Shown one piece after another: positions 63,247-64,000 of a stretch of DNA of 64,000 nucleotides (position 1 is its first letter; the number at the start of each line of letters is the position of its first letter). The notes below the pieces were generated by a model. It saw only the letters and a program-made list of their open reading frames with translations, did no database searches and had not been told where the DNA came from. Location: NCBI RefSeq assembly GCF_014490555.1, contig NZ_CP061032.1, forward strand, positions 558,001-622,000, written 5' to 3'. This stretch comes from Corynebacterium lujinxingii. Lineage in GTDB: Bacteria > Actinomycetota > Actinomycetes > Mycobacteriales > Mycobacteriaceae. Made by a program: the position numbers and the translations under genes.

Positions 63247-64000
63247 GTGAAACCTCAGGCAGTTGTCGTCGGCGCCGGGCCCAATGGGCTCACCGCTGCC
63301 GCTCGTCTCGCGGCTCACGGGTGGCGAGTTGAGGTGCGCGAGCGCGCCGGCGAGGCCGGGGGTGCGGCTGCGACGCAGACGCTTGACGACGACACCCTGT
63401 CCGACCTCGGCGCCGCCTGCCACCCCTTCGGGGCAGCCAGCCCGGCCTTTCAGGCGCTGCGGTTGGAAGACTACGGGGTGCGCTGGCTGCGCGCGCCGTA
63501 CGAGATGGCTCACCCGCTCGACGGCAGCGCGGCGATGCTGGCGGGCACGCTGGAGGACACGGCGGCGGGGCTCGGCGCCGATGGCGGGGCATGGGAGCGG
63601 CTGCACCGTCCGGTTGTGGAGCATGTAGACGGCCTGCTCGGAGACGTGCTGGCGCCGCTGCCCCGTGTGCCCAGGCACCCGGTGGCGTTGGCACGGTTCG
63701 GCGCGCGCGGGCTGTGGCCGGCCACCGCGCTGGGGCGGGCTGCGTTTCGCACCGAGGAGGCGCGCGCCCTGTTCGCCGGCAGTGCGACGCACTCGATCAC
63801 CGCGCCGTCACGACCGTTCACCGGGGCGCTCGGCCTGCTGTTTGGGGCGCTCGGCATGACGCGAGGGTGGCCGGTGGCCGAGGGAGGCTCGGGTGCGGTC
63901 ACGGCGGCGCTGCGACGGATCGTCGAGGATCACGGCGGGGTGGTGCGCTGCGGCGATGAGGTCCGCGCGCTCCCGGAGGCGGACGCGGTGATTCTGAACC
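63247..64000 (+). CDS. CrtI-like FAD-dependent oxidoreductase, 3' end cut by window edge
   Basis: From the GTG at 63247 the frame is open to the edge (251 codons). The FAD-binding start is QAVVVGAGPNGLTAAARLAA, followed by a CrtI/phytoene-dehydrogenase-like pattern (GGAAATQTLDDDTLSDLGAA, LGMTRGWPVAEGGSGAVTAA). It resembles the uncharacterised NAD(P)/FAD oxidoreductases related to CrtI rather than CrtI itself. It is distinct from the crtI at 18 kb. Confidence 0.82.
   Translation, partial: MKPQAVVVGAGPNGLTAAARLAAHGWRVEVRERAGEAGGAAATQTLDDDTLSDLGAACHPFGAASPAFQALRLEDYGVRWLRAPYEMAHPLDGSAAMLAGTLEDTAAGLGADGGAWERLHRPVVEHVDGLLGDVLAPLPRVPRHPVALARFGARGLWPATALGRAAFRTEEARALFAGSATHSITAPSRPFTGALGLLFGALGMTRGWPVAEGGSGAVTAALRRIVEDHGGVVRCGDEVRALPEADAVILN

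Overview
The window is high-GC chromosomal DNA that I attribute to the genus Corynebacterium. The evidence is the prfB-ftsE-ftsX-smpB-ssrA block, the tmRNA tag AEKNSQRDYALAA, a 127-residue CspB-type cold-shock protein, an Rpf-type secreted muralytic protein, a DUF485-mctC pair, SepH, mycobacterial-type SerC, and an rrn operon with no tRNA in the 16S-23S spacer. The species cannot be fixed from the sequence alone.

Layout. 0-10.2 kb is core: a DUF418 membrane protein (cut by the window edge), an M20 amidohydrolase, a secreted S1 protease, an inositol-monophosphatase-like enzyme, and thiC with an upstream TPP riboswitch on the minus strand; then prfB, ftsE, ftsX, smpB, an SDR and tmRNA on the plus strand. 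10.2-15.7 kb is accessory. One IS1249-like element with perfect 24-bp ends and an 8-bp target duplication (10247-14735) has been split by nested, decayed IS256-type and ISL3-type fragments and by a passenger SHOCT membrane gene. It is followed by a broken DUF3800 gene lying between two copies of the 3' end of a luciferase-like monooxygenase gene. 15.6-21.1 kb holds that monooxygenase, the carotenoid operon idi-crtB-crtI, and two exported proteins. 21.2-27.1 kb is a complete 16S-23S-5S operon with a leader boxA-like signal and a strong terminator.

27.1-33.8 kb is a second accessory stretch: an IS3-family element just downstream of the rrn terminator, two small genes, an RHH antitoxin/toxin pair, a striking non-coding higher-order repeat array (30071-30808), a DUF3239-like membrane protein, an XPB-type helicase and ParDE. 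33.8-41.8 kb has a four-gene ABC-exporter operon with its own XRE regulator, a 938-residue FAD/Fe-S lactate-dehydrogenase-like enzyme and a helicase-associated protein. 41.9-43.3 kb encodes a YeeE-type transporter fused to a TusA domain. 44.8-58.2 kb is core again: rpf, cspB, a DUF2771 protein, a glutamine cyclotransferase lipoprotein, a DUF3027 protein, a purine permease, a TrmH methyltransferase, sepH, serC, gltA, an FKBP, an aldo/keto reductase, and DUF485-mctC. 59.7-64 kb carries a repeat-domain surface protein, a Tat-exported DUF1906 protein, a hemolysin-III protein, tRNA-Arg(CCT) and the start of a CrtI-like oxidoreductase.

Four observations stand out. (1) Two copies of one IS150-like element each sit in the loop of a transcription terminator. 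(2) The 30-kb array has a 297-bp higher-order period built from two different hairpin repeats. (3) A degenerate decamer (GTCGATAAGC, GTCGTCAAGC, GTCGATACGC and two variants) occurs at least 36 times, against about one expected by chance, and is absent from the mobile DNA and the rrn operon. (4) The nested IS at 10.2-14.7 kb can be reconstructed step by step. All function calls rest on motifs and family knowledge; no database search was possible.
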